Origin: Mediterraneibacter massiliensis
Lineage (GTDB): Bacteria > Bacillota > Clostridia > Lachnospirales > Lachnospiraceae
Direction of reading: 5' to 3'
DNA: 64,000 bases
Assembly (NCBI RefSeq): GCF_001487105.1
Contig: NZ_LN913001.1
Span: 113,295 to 177,294, forward strand
A program made the translations under genes and the position numbers. Below the pieces are notes generated by a model. The model was not told where the DNA came from and did no database searches. It was given only the letters and a program-made list of their open reading frames with translations. Of this stretch, positions 19,391 through 29,173 are shown piece after piece. Positions within the stretch are counted from its first letter, which is position 1, and every line of letters begins with the position of its first letter.

Positions 19391-21301
19391 CTATTTATCT
19401 GTTTTGTTATATATACCTTCCAGATATACTAAAAGAACAGAAATATCTGCCGGTGAGACACCAGATATTCTTGATGCCTGCCCTATTGATTCCGGACGAA
19501 GCTGGCTTAATTTCTGCTTTGCTTCAATACGAAGGCTCTGGATCATATCATAATTTATATCTTGCGGTATTTTCTTTTTTTCCAATTTTTTAAATTGTTC
19601 AACCTGTCTTTTTTGTCTCTTTATATATCCGTCATACTTAATATTAATTTCAACTTGCTCTGTTACATCCGCCGGAAGTTCTTTTCTTTCTTTATCTATA
19701 GGTTTAAGACTTTCATAAGATAGCTCCGGACGTCTTATCAAATCTGCCAGTGTAGTACCGGAAGTAAGAAGTGTGCTTCCATAAGAAGAAAGTAAATTTT
19801 GCACCTCTCCAGATGTTCCAATATTTGTATACTCTGCCCTTTTTATTTCTTCTTCTATCAACTGCTCTTTTTTTAATAAATTTTGATAGCGTGTTTCATC
19901 AATCAAACCTATTTCGTATCCCCTTTTTGTCAAACGAAGATCGGCATTATCTTGTCTCAACAAAAGACGGTATTCTGCCCTGGATGTCATCATCCTATAG
20001 GGTTCATGACTTTCCTTTGTAACCAGATCATCTATGAGGACTCCTATATATCCTTCTGAACGATCGATCACGATTCCTTCTTTTCCCTGCAGCTTTCTTG
20101 CCGCATTGATACCTGCAATCAGTCCCTGTGCCGCTGCCTCCTCATATCCTGAACTTCCATTAAACTGTCCGCCGCTGAAAAGACCTTCTACCTCTTTAAA
20201 TTCCAGTGTACTTTTTAATTGTCTTGCATCAATACAATCATATTCTATCGCATAGGCATTTCTTACGATTTTAACATTCTCAAGCCCCGGAACACTTCTA
20301 TACATAGCATATTGCACATCTTCTGGCAATGAACTAGACATTCCTCCTACGTACATTTCTGTTGTATTTAATCCCTCCGGTTCTATAAATACCTGATGTC
20401 TGTTTTTATCAGCAAATTTTACAACCTTATCTTCAATAGACGGACAGTATCTTGGTCCTGTTCCTTCTATCATTCCAGAAAATAAAGGGGATCTATCCAG
20501 ATTTTCCCTTATGATCTCATGCGTTTTTTCATTTGTATAAGTCAGCCAACAGGAAACTTGTTCAATCTGCACATCATCTGCATTTGTTGTAAATGAAAAG
20601 GGAACAATCCTTTCGTCGCCTTTTTGTTCTTCCATTTTGCTGAAATCAATTGTATTCCTATCGATCCTTGCAGGTGTTCCTGTTTTAAAACGATACATTT
20701 TAATCCCAAGTGATTTTAAACTATCTGTCAGATAATTTGCGCTTTGCAGTCCATTTGGGCCTGTAGGAGTGCTTACCTCTCCATATATACATCTCGCTTT
20801 TAAATAAGTTCCTGTACAAAGTATTACCGCAGAACAACGATAAATAGCTCCTGAATAGGTCTGTATCCCTGTTATTTTTCCATTCTCAGTTAAAATATCT
20901 GTTACTTCCATTTGTTTAATATCCAGATTTTTCTGATTTTGCAGAACTTTTCTCATTTCTTTTGTATATTCTGCCTTATCTGCCTGTGCACGAAGTGAAT
21001 GGACTGCCGGACCCTTTGAGCGATTTAACATTTTAGACTGGATAAATGTCCGGTCGATCACCTTTCCCATTTCTCCTCCTAGTGCATCTATTTCTCTGAC
21101 AAGATGTCCTTTGGAACTTCCCCCGATATTGGGATTACAAGGCATTAAGGCAATACTGTCTACACTGACAGTAAACATGATCGTCTTAAAACCAAGTCTT
21201 GCTGTGGCAAGCGCAGCTTCACATCCCGCATGTCCTGCTCCTACTACAACTACATCATACACATCTTTATTTTCCCATACAGAATTTACTGAATATTTCA
21301 T
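19391..21301 (-). CDS. mnmG: tRNA uridine-5-carboxymethylaminomethyl modification enzyme MnmG
   Basis: The full-length (636-residue) FAD protein forms the tRNA wobble-uridine modifying complex with MnmE. The dinucleotide-binding motif is [20 protein letters not shown] near residue 20, followed by the family signature [17 protein letters not shown]. Its start overlaps the end of mnmE by 35 bases, which suggests coupled synthesis of the two partners, and rsmG follows. Confidence 0.98.
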   Translation of the reverse strand: MKYSVNSVWENKDVYDVVVVGAGHAGCEAALATARLGFKTIMFTVSVDSIALMPCNPNIGGSSKGHLVREIDALGGEMGKVIDRTFIQSKMLNRSKGPAVHSLRAQADKAEYTKEMRKVLQNQKNLDIKQMEVTDILTENGKITGIQTYSGAIYRCSAVILCTGTYLKARCIYGEVSTPTGPNGLQSANYLTDSLKSLGIKMYRFKTGTPARIDRNTIDFSKMEEQKGDERIVPFSFTTNADDVQIEQVSCWLTYTNEKTHEIIRENLDRSPLFSGMIEGTGPRYCPSIEDKVVKFADKNRHQVFIEPEGLNTTEMYVGGMSSSLPEDVQYAMYRSVPGLENVKIVRNAYAIEYDCIDARQLKSTLEFKEVEGLFSGGQFNGSSGYEEAAAQGLIAGINAARKLQGKEGIVIDRSEGYIGVLIDDLVTKESHEPYRMMTSRAEYRLLLRQDNADLRLTKRGYEIGLIDETRYQNLLKKEQLIEEEIKRAEYTNIGTSGEVQNLLSSYGSTLLTSGTTLADLIRRPELSYESLKPIDKERKELPADVTEQVEINIKYDGYIKRQKRQVEQFKKLEKKKIPQDINYDMIQSLRIEAKQKLSQLRPESIGQASRISGVSPADISVLLVYLEGIYNKTDK

Positions 21302-22682
21302 TGACCAAATCTTCTCCTATTGTTTCTCCTGTAATACTTCCTAATATCTCATATGCATCCATTAAATCTATAGAATAGAAATCCTCCGGCATTTGATTAT
21401 TTATGCTCTCTGTCACCTTTTCCAGACTGTTTACCGCTTCTTTTAAAGCCTCCTTTTGCCTTAGATTTGTTATATAGATTTCATCATTAAAAGAAATATT
21501 TCCCCTTAAAAACATTCTTTTTAAAGTTTCTTCAAATTCTCTGATACCCTGTTCTTTTTTTGCAGATATGTCGATCATAGGAATGTTATTTTCTTTCTTT
21601 TTCTCATCTGTTTTATAAACAGATGAGACTTCTTCTATTTTTTGTTCTATATCCTCTTTTGTAATAACAGTATCTAAATCTGACTTATTTAACAAAATAA
21701 TTGCTTTTTTATTATACACAAGATTTAATATCTTTTCATCATTTTCATCCAGATTTCTAGAAGCATCTACTACATAAATAATAAGATCTGCAGCTTTTAT
21801 ATATTCCTTTGCCTTTTCTACACCCATTTTTTCAATGATATCTTCTGTTTCTCTAATCCCTGCAGTATCAATCATATTCAAATTTAATCCCTGCAAGTGT
21901 ATCTGTTCCTCTAAAATATCTCTTGTCGTACCTTCTATATCTGTTACGATAGCACGTTCTCTTCCCGACAGTACATTTAAAAGAGAGGATTTTCCTGCAT
22001 TTGGTTTTCCTACAATTACAGTTTGTATTCCTTCTTTCAGGATTCTTCCATCATCTGCGGAAGAAATTAGTTTTTTTAGTTCTTTTTTTATTTTCTCTAT
22101 TGTATTTTGTAATTTTTCACCATACCCATCCACGCTGATATGTTCCGGATCGTCTAAGGCGGTCTCTATAAAAGCTGTATGGTATAAGATTTCTTTCCTG
22201 ATTTCTTCTATCTTTCTTCTTACACTTCCTTTTAGCTGACTAACAGAACTTTTCAGGGCATACTCATTTTGAGACTGTATCACATCGATAACTGCCTCCG
22301 CCTGGGATAGATCTATTTTTCCATTTAAAAAGGCTCTTTTTGTAAATTCTCCAGGCTCTGCTGCTCTTGCCCCATTTTCTAATACAGTTTCCAGAACTTT
22401 TTGTAGAACAAAAGTACCTCCGTGACAATTAATCTCTACTATATCTTCTCCTGTAAATGTTTTTGGGGCTTTCATAACGCTGACAAGAACTTCATCCACA
22501 TTTTCATTGTCTTTTTGGATAAACCCATAGTGGATCGTATGACTGTCTGCTTCTGATAATATTTCTTTTCCTTTATAAATTCTATCTATCACTTCAAATG
22601 CTTCATTTCCACTAATCCTGACGATTCCGATTCCCGCATTCGTCATTCCTGTAGATATTGCGGCAATTGTATCTTTCTTCAT
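21267..22682 (-). CDS. mnmE: tRNA modification GTPase MnmE
   Basis: This 471-residue GTPase is the partner of MnmG. It has an N-terminal tetrahydrofolate-binding domain ([15 protein letters not shown]), an inserted G domain (P-loop [23 protein letters not shown]) and the C-terminal FCMGK with the conserved cysteine. It is the first gene of mnmE-mnmG-rsmG and is separated from the yidC-jag unit by a terminator-like hairpin. Confidence 0.98.
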   Translation of the reverse strand: MKKDTIAAISTGMTNAGIGIVRISGNEAFEVIDRIYKGKEILSEADSHTIHYGFIQKDNENVDEVLVSVMKAPKTFTGEDIVEINCHGGTFVLQKVLETVLENGARAAEPGEFTKRAFLNGKIDLSQAEAVIDVIQSQNEYALKSSVSQLKGSVRRKIEEIRKEILYHTAFIETALDDPEHISVDGYGEKLQNTIEKIKKELKKLISSADDGRILKEGIQTVIVGKPNAGKSSLLNVLSGRERAIVTDIEGTTRDILEEQIHLQGLNLNMIDTAGIRETEDIIEKMGVEKAKEYIKAADLIIYVVDASRNLDENDEKILNLVYNKKAIILLNKSDLDTVITKEDIEQKIEEVSSVYKTDEKKKENNIPMIDISAKKEQGIREFEETLKRMFLRGNISFNDEIYITNLRQKEALKEAVNSLEKVTESINNQMPEDFYSIDLMDAYEILGSITGETIGEDLVNEIFSKFCMGK

Positions 22683-22700
22683 CTTTCACCTCAATAACAA

Positions 22701-22755
22701 AAAGAGACGCTTTTTATCTTCACGAAAGTTTCCGTGAAGCGTAAAACGTCTCTTT
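22701..22755 (-). terminator. Terminator between jag and mnmE
   Basis: Outer arms 22701-22709 and 22747-22755 and inner arms 22718-22724 and 22733-22739 form a long hairpin. On the minus strand it ends in CTCTTTTTG. It lies 16 bases past the jag stop, so it probably separates the rpmH-jag unit from mnmE-mnmG-rsmG. Confidence 0.7.
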
Positions 22756-22771
22756 CGCTTCTATAATCTTC

Positions 22772-23569
22772 CTATTTCTTTAATGTAACAACTACTTTTC
22801 TGTAAGGTTCTTCCCCTTCACTATGTGTCGTAACATATGGATCTGCCTGTAAAGCAGCGTGGATGATTCTTCTTTCATATGGATTCATAGGTTCGAGAGA
22901 TACTGCTCTGCGTGTTCTTTTCACCTTATGCGCAATATTCTTTGCCAGATTCTTCAGAGTTTCTTCTCTTCTTGCACGATAATTTTCTGTATCTAATTTA
23001 ACACGCACATATCCTTCCTGATGTTTATTTGCCACACGATTTGCAAGATATTGCAGCGCATCCAATGTCTGTCCTCTTTTGCCGATCAAAATTCCCATGT
23101 GTTTTCCATTCATCTCAATGCTTAAAGCACCGTCTTCATCTACTTTAGAAGTGATTTCTACTTCCATATCCATAGCAGACAAAGTATCCTTTAAGAAATC
23201 TTCTACGGCTTTGATTGCTTCATCCGTTACTTCAGCAAGATCCTCTTTTTGTTTTACAGAAGTTTCTTCCTGTTTTTCAACAACTTTTTCTTCTGTTTTT
23301 TCTGCAGGTGCGATTTTTTCAGCCTGTTTTGGCTTTTCCTTTTTTATCTCGGGTTTCTTAACAGGTTCTTCTTTTATGATCTCTGGTTTTGGTTCTGGCT
23401 TTCTTCTTGCTTCAATTACTGCCTGTTTCATTCCAATTCCCAGAAAACCGGCGCTTCCCTTTTCAATCACTTCATATTCCAGTCGGTCACTTGTTACACC
23501 CAACTGAATCAATGCTTCTGTTATTGCATCATCGACAGTCTTTGCTGATACTCTGATACTCCCGTTCAT
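22772..23569 (-). CDS. jag: RNA-binding protein Jag / KhpB
   Basis: The 265-residue protein has a Jag-N domain at 1-52 (AKTVDDAITEALIQLGV...GFLGIGMKQA), a charged Lys/Glu/Pro-rich linker at about 55-125, a KH domain with GILIGKRGQTLDALQYL, and a C-terminal R3H domain (EPMNPYERRIIHAAL). It is an RNA chaperone implicated in cell-envelope and division control, and lies directly after yidC as in most Firmicutes. Confidence 0.97.
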   Translation of the reverse strand: MNGSIRVSAKTVDDAITEALIQLGVTSDRLEYEVIEKGSAGFLGIGMKQAVIEARRKPEPKPEIIKEEPVKKPEIKKEKPKQAEKIAPAEKTEEKVVEKQEETSVKQKEDLAEVTDEAIKAVEDFLKDTLSAMDMEVEITSKVDEDGALSIEMNGKHMGILIGKRGQTLDALQYLANRVANKHQEGYVRVKLDTENYRARREETLKNLAKNIAHKVKRTRRAVSLEPMNPYERRIIHAALQADPYVTTHSEGEEPYRKVVVTLKK

Positions 23570-23590
23570 CCCTGCTCCTTCCCGCGATAA

Positions 23591-24895
23591 CTATTTATCA
23601 CTATCTTCTTTCTTCGTTTTTTCTTTGCTTATGCCGTCATTGCCATTATATCTGCTTACCAGATTTGCCTTAGCTGCAAGACTTCCCGGTTTTGCATTCT
23701 TACTATATTCTGCGGCTTTTTTTAACTTTTCTTCTTTTTCGGAATCAGACATATTTGATTTTTTCTTCGCTGTCACGTTTCTTGTACTTTGTGTTGCCAT
23801 TCGATTTATTTCCTGAGCAGAAGTACCTTTTTTCTCACGCTTCTTAGCTGCCTTTTTCTGATTCTCTTCAATCAATTCTTCCACTGTTTTCTTGCTTAAA
23901 TACTTATTGATCGCAAGCTGCTGTACACATCTTACCAGAGCACTTGCTGCCCAATACAAACCAAGACCTGCAGGAAGAGTAAATCCAAATACAACAGAAA
24001 TCAGCGGCATTGTATAGATCATTGTTTTCATAGAACCCGCCATCGGATTATCTCCATTATCCTGCATTGCCGGCTGCGGCTGTAATTTCACACTGATAAA
24101 CTGTGTAAGTCCTGCCATCAAAGGAATGATAACAGCCATAATGATCCCTATGATAGAAAAATCATGGAATGCTGACATTAACATAGTCAAAGGCTGCTCT
24201 CCAATATTGATCCCAAGGAAAGTATTTAAATGACCTACCTGACTGACCGTATCATTTACGATCTCACTTAGAGAAGGCATTTTATCAACTAATGTATTCC
24301 ATGTAGAATCCTGAAATTTATAAAGCGCATTGACAATGGTATCCACTTTCGAATAATCATAAGATTTTGGACTCATAAGAACCGGACTTGCTTCTCCTAT
24401 TTTTTCCATGATCTTCTGGAAACCATCTGTCGCCATAATCTGATTTACAACAGGCATATAAACATCTTTTACGCCTTGTACATATTTTGGTATATTAGAA
24501 ACTACCGGGTACAAAGCAAACAAGATCGGCATCTGTATTAACATCGGAAGACATCCTCCTGTTGGAGAAGTTCCGTATTTTTCATATATGATCTGCATTT
24601 CTTCCTGCTGTTTTAACATGGAAGCCTGATCTCTTTTTCCTGCATATTTTTTTTGTATTTTTCTTATATCAGGCTGCATAACAGCAGACATCTTAGACCA
24701 TTTCTGTTGTTTGATCGTAAGAGGAATCATTAATGTGTAAATAATGATCGTAAATATAATGATACAAATACCGATATTTTGAATACCAATCGCATTCATC
24801 ACATTATAGATTCCATTCATCAGTTTACCCAACAGCCAGGCAATCTGCTTGATAATCGGCCAGTCTCCGTAACCGACAGCTAAAATCCCATACAT
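23591..24895 (-). CDS. yidC: Membrane protein insertase YidC
   Basis: The 434-residue Oxa1-type insertase helps fold and insert inner-membrane proteins. Hydrophobic segments include IGICIIIFTIIIYTLMIPLTIKQ; PDIRKIQKKYAGKRDQ forms the cytoplasmic hairpin, and further membrane segments follow with GLTQFISVKLQ. The C-terminal ~90 residues are basic and disordered. It lacks the lipobox of SpoIIIJ-type proteins, as is common in Clostridia with extended N-termini. It lies between yidD and jag. Confidence 0.97.
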   Translation of the reverse strand: MYGILAVGYGDWPIIKQIAWLLGKLMNGIYNVMNAIGIQNIGICIIIFTIIIYTLMIPLTIKQQKWSKMSAVMQPDIRKIQKKYAGKRDQASMLKQQEEMQIIYEKYGTSPTGGCLPMLIQMPILFALYPVVSNIPKYVQGVKDVYMPVVNQIMATDGFQKIMEKIGEASPVLMSPKSYDYSKVDTIVNALYKFQDSTWNTLVDKMPSLSEIVNDTVSQVGHLNTFLGINIGEQPLTMLMSAFHDFSIIGIIMAVIIPLMAGLTQFISVKLQPQPAMQDNGDNPMAGSMKTMIYTMPLISVVFGFTLPAGLGLYWAASALVRCVQQLAINKYLSKKTVEELIEENQKKAAKKREKKGTSAQEINRMATQSTRNVTAKKKSNMSDSEKEEKLKKAAEYSKNAKPGSLAAKANLVSRYNGNDGISKEKTKKEDSDK

Positions 24896-24907
24896 CTTTT
24901 ATCCTCC

Positions 24908-25120
24908 TTAAGGTACCGGGTCATACCCTCCTTTTGCAAATGGATTGCAGCGCAGTATTCTCCAAACAGTCAAAGCGCCCCCTTTGATTGCTCCGTATTT
25001 CTCGATTGCTTCAATCCCATACTGTGAACAAGTTGGTATATAAATACAATGATACTGCCTTTTTAATCCGGATAAATACTTTTGATAAAACCGGATCAAC
25101 GCGATCAAAATCCGTTTCAT
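24908..25120 (-). CDS. yidD: Membrane protein insertion efficiency factor YidD
   Basis: This small 70-residue protein has the family core [26 protein letters not shown] and [18 protein letters not shown]. It assists YidC-dependent membrane insertion. It lies between rnpA and yidC in the conserved order. Confidence 0.96.
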   Translation of the reverse strand: MKRILIALIRFYQKYLSGLKRQYHCIYIPTCSQYGIEAIEKYGAIKGGALTVWRILRCNPFAKGGYDPVP

Positions 25121-25150
25121 CTTCTACTGCACTCCTTTATGTTTGTCCGA

Positions 25151-25486
25151 TCAGACATATATCTCATGAAGTTTTCCAAGGTGGATCAGTGCACTCAAAA
25201 TTTCCTGATATGTTCTTTCTTTTGCACTTACTCTGGCTATAATGACAATATCATATCCACTTTGGAAATGTTCTTCCGATAGTCTATAACTTTCTCTGAT
25301 CAATCTTGTGATATGATGTCTTATGACACTATTTCCTACTTTCTTGCTGACAGAAATTCCTACTCTATTTTTTCCAGTTTCACTTTTTAAAATATACATA
25401 ACAAGATATTTATTCGCATAAGATTTTCCTTGTCTGTAAACTGTCTGGAAATCTTTATTCTTCTTTAAAGATTCGGAAAATTTCAT
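25151..25486 (-). CDS. rnpA: Ribonuclease P protein component
   Basis: The 111-residue basic subunit helps the RNase P RNA mature tRNA 5-prime ends. The signature GISVSKKVGNSVIRHHITRLIRES and the N-terminal FSESLKKNKDFQTVYRQGKSY identify it. It follows rpmH as in nearly all bacteria. Confidence 0.97.
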   Translation of the reverse strand: MKFSESLKKNKDFQTVYRQGKSYANKYLVMYILKSETGKNRVGISVSKKVGNSVIRHHITRLIRESYRLSEEHFQSGYDIVIIARVSAKERTYQEILSALIHLGKLHEIYV

Positions 25487-25546
25487 TTATCTCCTCATTC
25501 CATCTGCATTTTAAATAAATAGAAGAAAAGGCCACATATATGCGGC

Positions 25547-25681
25547 CTACGCTGACAACTGTTTTCTTCCTTTTGCTCTTCTGGCAGCTAAAACTTTTCT
25601 TCCGCCTGGTGTGCTCATTCTCGCTCTAAAACCGTGAACTTTAGCTCTTGATCTTTTCTTAGGCTGAAATGTCATTTTCAT
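25547..25681 (-). CDS. rpmH: 50S ribosomal protein L34
   Basis: The 44-residue ribosomal protein begins [20 protein letters not shown] and ends in KGRKQLSA. The reading frame is open further upstream, but the true start is ATG 25681, preceded by GGAGGTG and matching the family length. Confidence 0.98.
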   Translation of the reverse strand: MKMTFQPKKRSRAKVHGFRARMSTPGGRKVLAARRAKGRKQLSA

Positions 25682-25766
25682 TATCCATACACCTCCCTTT
25701 ACTTGATATACTTTATAATAAAGTATCAACAATATTATCTCATTATACAAAAAGACACTGCTCTTA

Positions 25767-25795
25767 ATTATAGAAAAAAAACAGCCATAAGTCAA
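25767..25795 (-). promoter_or_regulatory. rpmH promoter
   Basis: On the minus strand, TTGACT (25790-25795) and TATAAT (25767-25772) are separated by exactly 17 bases, giving a near-consensus sigma-A promoter 85 bases before rpmH. It probably drives rpmH-rnpA-yidD-yidC-jag. Confidence 0.85.
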
Positions 25796-25813
25796 GCAAT
25801 TCGGAATATTTTT

Positions 25814-25876
25814 TTATCCACTTTATCCACACAATGTGAATAACTTGTGGATAACCACAAAATAATCTGTAGATAA
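25814..25876. other. oriC: oriC part 1: DnaA-box cluster upstream of dnaA
   Basis: Two adjacent boxes TTATCCACT (25814-25822) and TTATCCACA (25823-25831) face rightward. Three inverted boxes follow: TGTGAATAA (25835-25843), TGTGGATAA (25846-25854) and TGTAGATAA (25868-25876). This is the incA/B-like half of a bipartite Firmicute origin and could also repress dnaA. Confidence 0.9.
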
Positions 25877-25952
25877 CTTTTCTTTTTATCCCAAACATGT
25901 CTCAATTCTCTGTATATTCTATGTTCATAAACTTATACACATAGATTTTCCG

Positions 25953-25981
25953 TTGCTTATACCTCTTTTTTGATGTAAAAT
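25953..25981 (+). promoter_or_regulatory. dnaA promoter
   Basis: TTGCTT (25953-25958) and TAAAAT (25976-25981) are separated by 17 bases, about 60 bases before the dnaA ATG and just past the DnaA-box cluster. Confidence 0.65.
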
Positions 25982-25983
25982 GT

Positions 25984-26016
25984 AATAGAGAGATTCTGCC
26001 TTTATATCTCTCTATT
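25984..26016 (+). promoter_or_regulatory. Hairpin in the dnaA leader
   Basis: A perfect 11-bp inverted repeat (25984-25994 and 26006-26016) with an 11-base loop lies at the expected 5-prime end of the dnaA mRNA, about 11 bases upstream of the TAGGAG ribosome binding site. It may stabilise the transcript. Confidence 0.6.
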
Positions 26017-26039
26017 ATATTGATTAGGAGTTATTATCC

Positions 26040-27410
26040 ATGAATATTGTAGAAAAAAATTGGGAGCAGATCCTGAATAAAATGAAATTAGAATATTGCT
26101 CTTCAAATATTTCATATAATACCTGGATTGCCCCGCTTACTGTATATGAAGTAACAGAAGATACAGTCTACATACTGGTAAAATTAAGAGCAAGTCTGGA
26201 ACATATAGAAGATAAATACAGACTTCCTTTCCGCGTGTGTATCGGTGAAGTAACAGGAATTGAATATGAAGTTGCTTTTGTCACAGAAGATGAAACTGTC
26301 ATCAGAGAAAAAAAACAATCCTCTGTAAAGAAACAAAAATCAAATGCTATTTTTGAACAGGCAAATTTAAATCCCAAATACACATTCGATACGTTTGTTG
26401 TCGGAAGCAATAATAATTTTGCTCATGCAGCTTCTTTAGCTGTCGCAGAATCGCCAGGCGAAATTTACAATCCACTTTTTATATATGGAGGAGTAGGGCT
26501 TGGAAAAACCCATCTAATGCACTCTATTGCTCATTTTATATTAGAAAATGATTCTTCTAAAAAGGTTCTTTATGTAACAAGTGAAACATTTACAAATGAG
26601 CTGATCGATGCTTTAAAAATTGGAAAAAACGGAAACGAGTTGGCAATGACCACATTTCGTGAAAAATATAGAAATAATGACGTACTTCTGATCGATGATA
26701 TTCAATTTATCATAGGAAAAGAAAGTACACAGGAAGAATTTTTTCATACCTTTAATCATCTTCATGTATCAGGAAAACAGATCATCATTTCCAGCGACAA
26801 GCCTCCAAAAGATATCGAGACACTGGAAGCACGTCTTAGGACAAGATTTGAATGGGGACTGATCGCAGATATCTCCTCTCCTGATTATGAAACAAGAATG
26901 GCCATCTTAAGAAAAAAAGAAGAATTAGATGGACTGGAGCGTTATCATATTCCCGATGAAGTCATGCAATATATAGCAAATAATATCAAATCTAATATCC
27001 GAGAACTTGAAGGTTCTTTAAATAAACTGATTGCTCTTGCTAACCTTGAAAACCGAGCTATTGATATTCCACTTGCTGCAGAAGCATTAAAGGATATTAT
27101 TTCTCCGGACAGAAATCGGGTCGTTACTCCGGAACTGATCATTGACATTGTATCTGACCATTTTAATATTCCTGTTTCTGAACTAAAAGGAAAAAAACGA
27201 AATGCAGAAATCGTCCTTCCCAGACAGATCATCATGTATCTATGCCGTAAAATGACAGAGACTCCCTTAAAATCCATTGGGATCATCCTTGGCGGCAGAG
27301 ATCATGCTTCTATCAGTCATGGAGTAGATAAAATTGAAGCCGCTCTTAAGAACGATGAAGCTCTTAATAATACAGTCAATATTATAAAGAAAAAAATCAA
27401 TCCAATATAA
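26040..27410 (+). CDS. dnaA: Chromosomal replication initiator DnaA
   Basis: This 456-residue AAA+ protein binds DnaA boxes and opens the origin. Domain I is at the N-terminus (NWEQILNKMKLEYCSSNISYNTWI). Domain III has Walker A GGVGLGKTHLMHSI and Walker B VLLIDDIQF, and domain IV has the DNA-binding signature GGRDHASISHGVDKI. The domain II linker is short. The gene is flanked by DnaA-box clusters on both sides. Confidence 0.99.
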   Translation: MNIVEKNWEQILNKMKLEYCSSNISYNTWIAPLTVYEVTEDTVYILVKLRASLEHIEDKYRLPFRVCIGEVTGIEYEVAFVTEDETVIREKKQSSVKKQKSNAIFEQANLNPKYTFDTFVVGSNNNFAHAASLAVAESPGEIYNPLFIYGGVGLGKTHLMHSIAHFILENDSSKKVLYVTSETFTNELIDALKIGKNGNELAMTTFREKYRNNDVLLIDDIQFIIGKESTQEEFFHTFNHLHVSGKQIIISSDKPPKDIETLEARLRTRFEWGLIADISSPDYETRMAILRKKEELDGLERYHIPDEVMQYIANNIKSNIRELEGSLNKLIALANLENRAIDIPLAAEALKDIISPDRNRVVTPELIIDIVSDHFNIPVSELKGKKRNAEIVLPRQIIMYLCRKMTETPLKSIGIILGGRDHASISHGVDKIEAALKNDEALNNTVNIIKKKINPI

Positions 27411-27424
27411 ACAAAATACATCCT

Positions 27425-27671
27425 TGTGAATAACTATGTAAAAAACATGTGGATGAATGTGTGAAAAACATTTTTTATTTTTTTAATGATTTTTTATTCT
27501 CATTTTATCCAACCCTTATACATTGTCTTTCTACATAGTTATCAAAATGGACAACCCTTTATTTTTTAAGGCTTTGAAGCACTTATTAACATATTCACAG
27601 TCCCTATTAAGAAGAATACGGAATTGATATATATATTTATATCTAAAAAAGAACCTGGATTTTTATCCCCA
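27425..27671. other. oriC: oriC part 2: DnaA boxes and AT-rich region between dnaA and dnaN
   Basis: The gap holds TGTGAATAA (27425-27433), TGTGGATGA (27448-27456), TTATCCAAC (27505-27513) and TTATCCCCA (27663-27671). Around 27468-27504 there is a very T-rich tract that could serve as the unwinding element. In Firmicutes with bipartite origins, unwinding occurs in this dnaA-dnaN gap. Confidence 0.8.
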
Positions 27672-27741
27672 CACTTACTTTATAGACAGATAAACTTTTC
27701 TTAGATATATAAAAGCATGGAAGTCGAAAGGAGTTATGTAT

Positions 27742-28851
27742 ATGAAAATTGTTTGTACAAAATCAAATCTGGTAAAAGGAGTCAGCATTGTATCTAAAGC
27801 AGTGCCTTCAAAAACTACAATGCCTATTCTGGAATGTATTTTAATAGATGCATCCGCAGAAGAAATTAAATTAACAGCAAATGATATGGAATTGGGCATC
27901 GAAACTAGAATTGAAGGTGAGATCATTGAAAGAGGGATCATAGCATTAAATGCAAAAATTTTCTCTGAAATTGTAAGAAAACTTCCAGATAATGATGTTG
28001 TGATCGAGACAGAATCAGATAGTCAGGCTTTGATCACATGTGAAAAAGCAAAATTTAACATTGCAGCACAATCAGGAGATGATTTTTCCTATCTTCCTGT
28101 TATTGAAAAAGATGATTTTATTACAGTTACAGAATTTACACTCAAAGAAGTTATCCGGCAGACAATTTTTTCTATTGCTGATAATGATACAAATAAAATG
28201 ATGACAGGAGAGCTTTTTGAGATTGAGGACAATATGCTGAAAGTGGTATCTCTTGATGGGCATAGAATCTCCATTCGTAAAATTGAACTGAAAGATTCTT
28301 ATGCTTCAAAAAAAGTCATTGTGCCTGGAAAAACACTGCAGGAAATCAGTAAGATCATTGGAGGAGAAGCAGAGGCAGAAGTAGATATTTCATTTACAAA
28401 AAATCATATTGTATTTGAATTTGACAAGACAGTTGTGGTTTCTCGCCTTATAGAGGGAGAATATTTTAAGATCGATCAAATGCTTTCCAGTGATTATGAA
28501 ACAAAAGTAAAGATCAATAAACGTGAATTATTAGATTGTATTGACAGAGCTACACTTTTGATCAAAGAAGGGGATAAAAAGCCTATCATTATAGACATCA
28601 GAGACGAGTCTATGGAACTGAAAATAAAGTCACAGATCGGTTCTATGGACGAAGAAATTTTTATAACAAAAGAAGGGAAAGATTTGTTGATCGGATTTAA
28701 TCCTAAATTTTTGATAGATGCATTAAGAGTCATAGAAGATGAAGAAGTGGAATTGTATTTTATGAATGCAAAAGCTCCGTGTTTTATAAAAGATGAGGCA
28801 CAGAGTTATATTTATCTGATACTTCCTGTAAATTTCAGTGCAGTAGCATAA
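27742..28851 (+). CDS. dnaN: DNA polymerase III beta subunit (sliding clamp)
   Basis: The sliding clamp tethers the replicative polymerase to DNA. MKIVCTKSNLVKGVSIVSKA and the C-terminal YIYLILPV are typical, and the length is normal for the three-domain clamp. The start is ATG 27742, with AAAGGAG at proper spacing; the in-frame ATG at 27736 would be too close to the Shine-Dalgarno. Confidence 0.98.
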   Translation: MKIVCTKSNLVKGVSIVSKAVPSKTTMPILECILIDASAEEIKLTANDMELGIETRIEGEIIERGIIALNAKIFSEIVRKLPDNDVVIETESDSQALITCEKAKFNIAAQSGDDFSYLPVIEKDDFITVTEFTLKEVIRQTIFSIADNDTNKMMTGELFEIEDNMLKVVSLDGHRISIRKIELKDSYASKKVIVPGKTLQEISKIIGGEAEAEVDISFTKNHIVFEFDKTVVVSRLIEGEYFKIDQMLSSDYETKVKINKRELLDCIDRATLLIKEGDKKPIIIDIRDESMELKIKSQIGSMDEEIFITKEGKDLLIGFNPKFLIDALRVIEDEEVELYFMNAKAPCFIKDEAQSYIYLILPVNFSAVA

Positions 28852-28916
28852 ATGAAACCATTTATAAAAACGCAACGAAATGTTGTGTATATGAGAAGAT
28901 TTGGAGAAAGAAGAAA

Positions 28917-29132
28917 GTGGATAGTATAAAATTACGTCAAAATGATGAATTTATCAAGTTAGGTCAGGCTTTGAAGGCGGCAGGCCTGGTTGGATCTGGT
29001 GTGGAAGCAAAAGAAGTGATTCAGGATGGTCTGGTAACAGTCAATCAGGAAGTAGAGATGAGGCGTGGAAGAAAGCTCTATGATGGAGATATTGCTGCTT
29101 TTGACGGCAAGGAAATAAAAATTGAAAAATAG
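28917..29132 (+). CDS. yaaA: S4-domain RNA-binding protein YaaA
   Basis: This 71-residue S4-like protein has FIKLGQALKAAGLVGSGVEAKEVI and GLVTVNQEVEMRRGRKL. It is conserved between dnaN and recF in Firmicutes and probably binds structured RNA. It starts with GTG at 28917, preceded by GGAGAAAGAAGAAA. Confidence 0.95.
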   Translation: MDSIKLRQNDEFIKLGQALKAAGLVGSGVEAKEVIQDGLVTVNQEVEMRRGRKLYDGDIAAFDGKEIKIEK

Positions 29133-29173
29133 GGTAAAAAAGTGTAAAATAGGTAAGTAATAATGGAGAAAGT

